Source of the DNA: Ustulina deusta
Lineage: Eukaryota; Ascomycota; Sordariomycetes; Xylariales; Xylariaceae
Direction: 5' to 3'
Assembly: GCA_023159155.1 (NCBI GenBank)
Contig: JAJNNX010000028.1
Location: 310,001 to 374,000 of the forward strand
DNA: 64,000 bases
Under the pieces are notes generated by a model, which saw only the letters and a program-made list of their open reading frames with translations, searched no databases and was not told the DNA's origin. Every line of letters begins with the position of its first letter. Position 1 is the first letter of the stretch. The position numbers and the translations under genes were made by a program. Below, piece after piece: positions 60,701 through 64,000 of this stretch.

Positions 60701-61620
60701 ATAATATTAAAAAATGCCTTTTTAGTATTAAACTTATATATAAATGTTCTAGGGGTAGCAAGACTTTTACTATAGTTTTTTTTAAAAAGCTCCTTACTTA
60801 GGACCTAGTATTAGATATAGTATTAAATATTATAAAAGTACTAATATAGCTTTCCAATAATAGCAGCTGGGGCAATAGCTTTATAAGTAATAATAATACT
60901 AATAATAACGCTACTTAAACTACTACTTAAAACATAAAAGTACTAATATAGTTATTTAATAATAATAGCTAGGGCAATAATTTTACAAGTAATAATAATA
61001 CTGCCTAAGCTACTACTTAGGATACAAGCGCTACTTAAGTTTCTAGTTAGGATAATACTACTATATATACTAATACATAGGCCGGTTAAAACAACGCTAA
61101 TACAGGAGTTGCATACTTTAATACTGCTATTGAACAAGCTACTATTAATTTTTATACTAAATAAATAGTATTTATAATATAACTTATAAACACCCTACCT
61201 CTATATAGTTAATCTGTCCTTTAATATATTTAAATTATTATTATTAGTAATAATAATTATTAATTAAATAATATAGCACGTATTATTTATTAGGACTAAA
61301 TAAAATATAATCTAAATATTAAACCTAAAATTATTTAAGCTATAATTATTACTACTATAATAAAGCATATATTTTGTAAAGCAAACAAGCAATATATACC
61401 TAAAAATTTTATAAACTTACTTAAGCCTAAACGCTTTTTTGTATAGCTTATATAAGATACTATTAATATAAAGAACAAAAGAGCTACTATTTAAAAAAGC
61501 CTTAAATCAATTAAATCAGTTATAAATAAGTATATAATATAATAAAAAATAAACCTTTTTGTTTAGCGCATTTTTTTTAATCTTAAGATCTATAAGCTTA
61601 ATTCTGACTTTTAAAAAAAA
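57780..61620 (+). pseudogene. Long RIP-degraded open frame of an unidentified mobile element
   Basis: From about 57,780 to 61,620 a single plus-strand frame (codons starting at positions 3n+1, e.g. 58,501, 59,641, 61,081) reads as continuous protein-like sequence. Stops are almost only TAA/TAG, about 1,270 codons. Sample segments are AFNVITAKIF (58,050), LFIKAINLTLGIIPILNNN (58,550), FVNMPYKLCDLLKTKVSKT (59,644), NNANTGVAYFNTAIEQATIN (61,093) and KPKRFFVQLI-like (61,425). Cys-containing pairs occur near 58,345-58,450. I do not recognise a reverse transcriptase, integrase or DDE motif. The frame may continue past a TA microsatellite (61,627-61,642) in another phase to 61,810. It is presumed to be a transposon protein because of the RIP signature. 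Confidence 0.5.
60837..61015 (+). repeat. Direct repeat inside the long decayed frame
   Basis: A segment beginning AAGTACTAATATAG at about 60,837 recurs at about 60,945 with C/T-type differences, giving two in-frame copies of an Asn/Ser/Thr-rich stretch (SWGNSFISNNN and SWGNNFTSNNN). The unit is about 108 bp, a multiple of three, so the duplication fits coding sequence. Confidence 0.7.
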
Positions 61621-64000
61621 GAAAATATATATATATATATATAAACAGTTTTATAAACAACTTATTAAACATATATATAAAAAGGCTAATATTATTGTTT
61701 ATACTTTTTTTGTTTTATTTATTATTAGTTTTATTTTCAACATACAAGTTTTAATTATTAATAAGAAACAAAAAATAACCAAAACTAGTACACTTATTGC
61801 CTTTATATAAGTTAACGCAGCAGTCCATATTTTTGCCAAAGATAGCAAGCAAATTTGCTTGCTTTTTTTTTTAGTAAGTAGCTATTATAGCAAGCCAGAT
61901 TAGCCTACCTACTTTTTTAACTTATTTATATTGCAGTTTAAACTTCTAATAAATACTTATATAAAATAATTAAATATTATCTACCTTTACTATTTTAAAA
62001 TTAATTATTATATTAAAAGTAATATTTTATAGTTTATATTTATAAAGTTTTATAATAGTTTTATGCTTAAAAATCTTTATAACTATAATAATCTAACAAT
62101 TATTTAATTTTAAACGTTTACTAAAAACATTACTTATAAAGCTACTAGTAGATCGGCTTTTTTTTTAAACGTTAAAAAAAACAATAATAAACTTACTAAC
62201 AAAAATAGCTTTATTAATTAAGCTAATACTAAATATATCTATAATTTTATTATTCTAATTTTTAAAGCTAATTTATACTAGTTTAATAAGCAATATTTAA
62301 ATATTAATATTATTACTTCTTATAATACCTAAGTTAATAAAATTAATAAAAAGCTATTTATATTTATAACTACTAAGATTATTTTTAAAATAATTACTAT
62401 ACGTACTACTTAAGGTATATAAAATAATAAATGTAATATTATTATTATTAATCTAGTACATACTAAGCAACCCAGATTTATTAAACAATAAAATCTCGGC
62501 TTAGTTATAATATTACAGGCTTATTATAGCTAGTTTACTATTAGCAATACTATTATATAAGCTAGATCTAGCCGCGCTAACCCTAGTAATAAATAGTTAG
62601 TATATTACAAAAACTACTATTTAAACCGTGCTACTATTGCATTTTTTTTTAAAAAATATATAAAGATTAGAATACAAACTTTACTACTAAACTTACTATA
62701 AGTTCTAGCCCAACTATAATAAATTAATTTATATTAATTACAATAGTAAATATTATATTTAATACTGCTTATGTTTTATTGCTTATTTTTTTAAAACTAT
62801 AGTTAATACTACTATAGCTACTAAGCTTATTAGCTAGCTTAAATATATTAAAAAAAAATATATATTTATATCCTATTCCTACTAGACTAAAAAATATAAA
62901 ACTATTAATAAGTTTAAAAGCTAGCCTAATAATACCGCCCTATATAAAAAAATACCCGCAAACACTATTAACTGAGCTAAGCTTAATAAAAATACTACAT
63001 ATTTTAAAGCAGTACTTTTTAAAAAAAAAAAAAAATTTGCAAGAATAAACAGTAAGCTAAAGAAAATAAGTCCGAATATATCAAAACTTCAATTACAAAG
63101 CTTTAGCCCAGTTACACTAATCAGAGTTTTATGCTAACATCTAATATAGCCAAACATAAAACCTATATGCCTAAGATTACTATAACAAACCTTTTATAGG
63201 AAAAATTCCTATTTATGGCTTAAGAAATTACTATTTATATTATTTAATAATAAATAAATACAAAAAAACAGTTTATTATTTTTTTATTTAATAGCTAGCA
63301 CATATTTTTATATAAAATATAGCAATATATTATTTTTATTAACCCTACCTAAAACGTAGCATATTAGTTTAATATAAATACTAATAAATAAAAATTAGTT
63401 GCTAAACATATTAAGATTATTAAATATATTTTTTATATAATATATTATAAAATAACCTATATAATACAAAACAAAATTTTAATATTTAATGCTTAAACTT
63501 TTATTATTTAACTTAGATTTATAACTATTAATAAAAATATAGTTTAGTATAACGTAGCTCTTATTAATAAAAACATAGCAACTATAATTAATAGCTACTT
63601 TAATATAACAAATAATATTATTAATTATAATTTAAATAACAAAATAAAAAACCTTAAAAATAATATATCTAATACAAATAAATTTAATAAATAAAACAAA
63701 AAATATTTAATAAATAAAACAAAAAATAATTATATATTACAAAAACATAATCTTAATTCAAAAAAAAGAATTGTTATATTATATAACTAACGTAGGACAC
63801 AAGCTAATTGCCAATACAAATCAATTGCCAACTTTTTCGCACTTTCGTACGCTCTCTTTTTAATTACCATTTTTATAACTAACAATAATAGTACTTTTTT
63901 AGAACAAAGCAGACTTGCAGCTTGTATTAGAAACTCTTAATTGTAACAAAAAATTAATTATTAATTGTGTAGTATAAATTTATAATGTTTTTTATATAAC

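Larger units (their letters stand above)
45230..64000. repeat. AT-rich, RIP-degraded transposon block (AT isochore)
   Basis: Composition switches within about 100 bp from balanced to extremely A+T-rich (TATA, TTTAAA and AGCTATA words dominate) and stays so to the window end. No intact gene is present. Several long regions can be read in one frame where nearly all stops are TAA or TAG, as expected when C-to-T change turns CAA/CAG into stops, and acidic active-site residues appear as Asn (GAT/GAC to AAT/AAC). This is the pattern of RIP acting on both strands of repeated DNA. The right edge is not in the window. Apart from the entries below, I see only unassignable AT-rich sequence. Confidence 0.9.

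Overview
The window is from a filamentous ascomycete (Pezizomycotina, most likely a Sordariomycete). The evidence is short introns (about 50-180 nt) with GT...CTAAC/CTGAC...AG signals, fungal incompatibility-type proteins (HET, NACHT/STAND), single-copy eukaryotic housekeeping genes, and a large AT-rich block with the marks of repeat-induced point mutation (RIP). Genus and species cannot be read from the sequence. Many candidate reading frames begin at GTG or TTG; I use the first sensible ATG. LAYOUT: positions 1-45,230 are of balanced base composition and gene-poor. Genes recognised are a folliculin/Lst7-type protein (4247-5881 +), two tail-to-tail copies of tRNA-Ser(GCU) (7343-7651), a histidine phosphatase (9126-9794 -), a MYND-finger protein (18576-19486 +), a NACHT/STAND NLR-like protein (20261-23409 -), proteasome ATPase Rpt3 (25585-26959 -), a lysine-methyltransferase-like protein (31925-33190 +), kinetochore subunit Mis14/Nsl1 (34040-35514 +), Sec14 (35985-37372 -), prefoldin subunit 3 (38554-39572 -) and a HET-domain protein (40159-42200 -). 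Hand-built models with consistent splice phases add three unnamed small genes: a 119-aa one-pass membrane protein (15092-15633 -), a 218-aa Ser-rich protein (16206-16911 -) and a 137-aa three-exon protein (29203-29757 +). Between genes lie long spacers rich in the short motif TAGGTA/TACCTA, homopolymer runs and a few decayed coding fragments. From about 45,230 to the end composition changes abruptly to an extremely A+T-rich block of some 18.8 kb with no intact gene. Read in the right frame, parts of it still show proteins whose stop codons are all TAA/TAG at positions where Gln is expected. One is a Ty3/gypsy reverse transcriptase and RNase H (about 53,880-54,870). Another is a long decayed frame of nearly 4 kb (about 57,780-61,620) that I cannot assign. 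A 21-bp minisatellite and a few less-mutated GC islands sit in the same block. HOW THE GENES FIT: the named housekeeping genes serve unrelated conserved processes (nutrient signalling/TORC1, proteasome, kinetochore, lipid transfer, chaperone). They are not an operon or cluster. The NLR-like and HET genes are of the self/non-self recognition class, often found in variable, transposon-rich parts of fungal genomes, which suits the adjoining RIP block. I found no CRISPR array, rRNA, secondary-metabolite cluster or obvious prokaryote-derived system.
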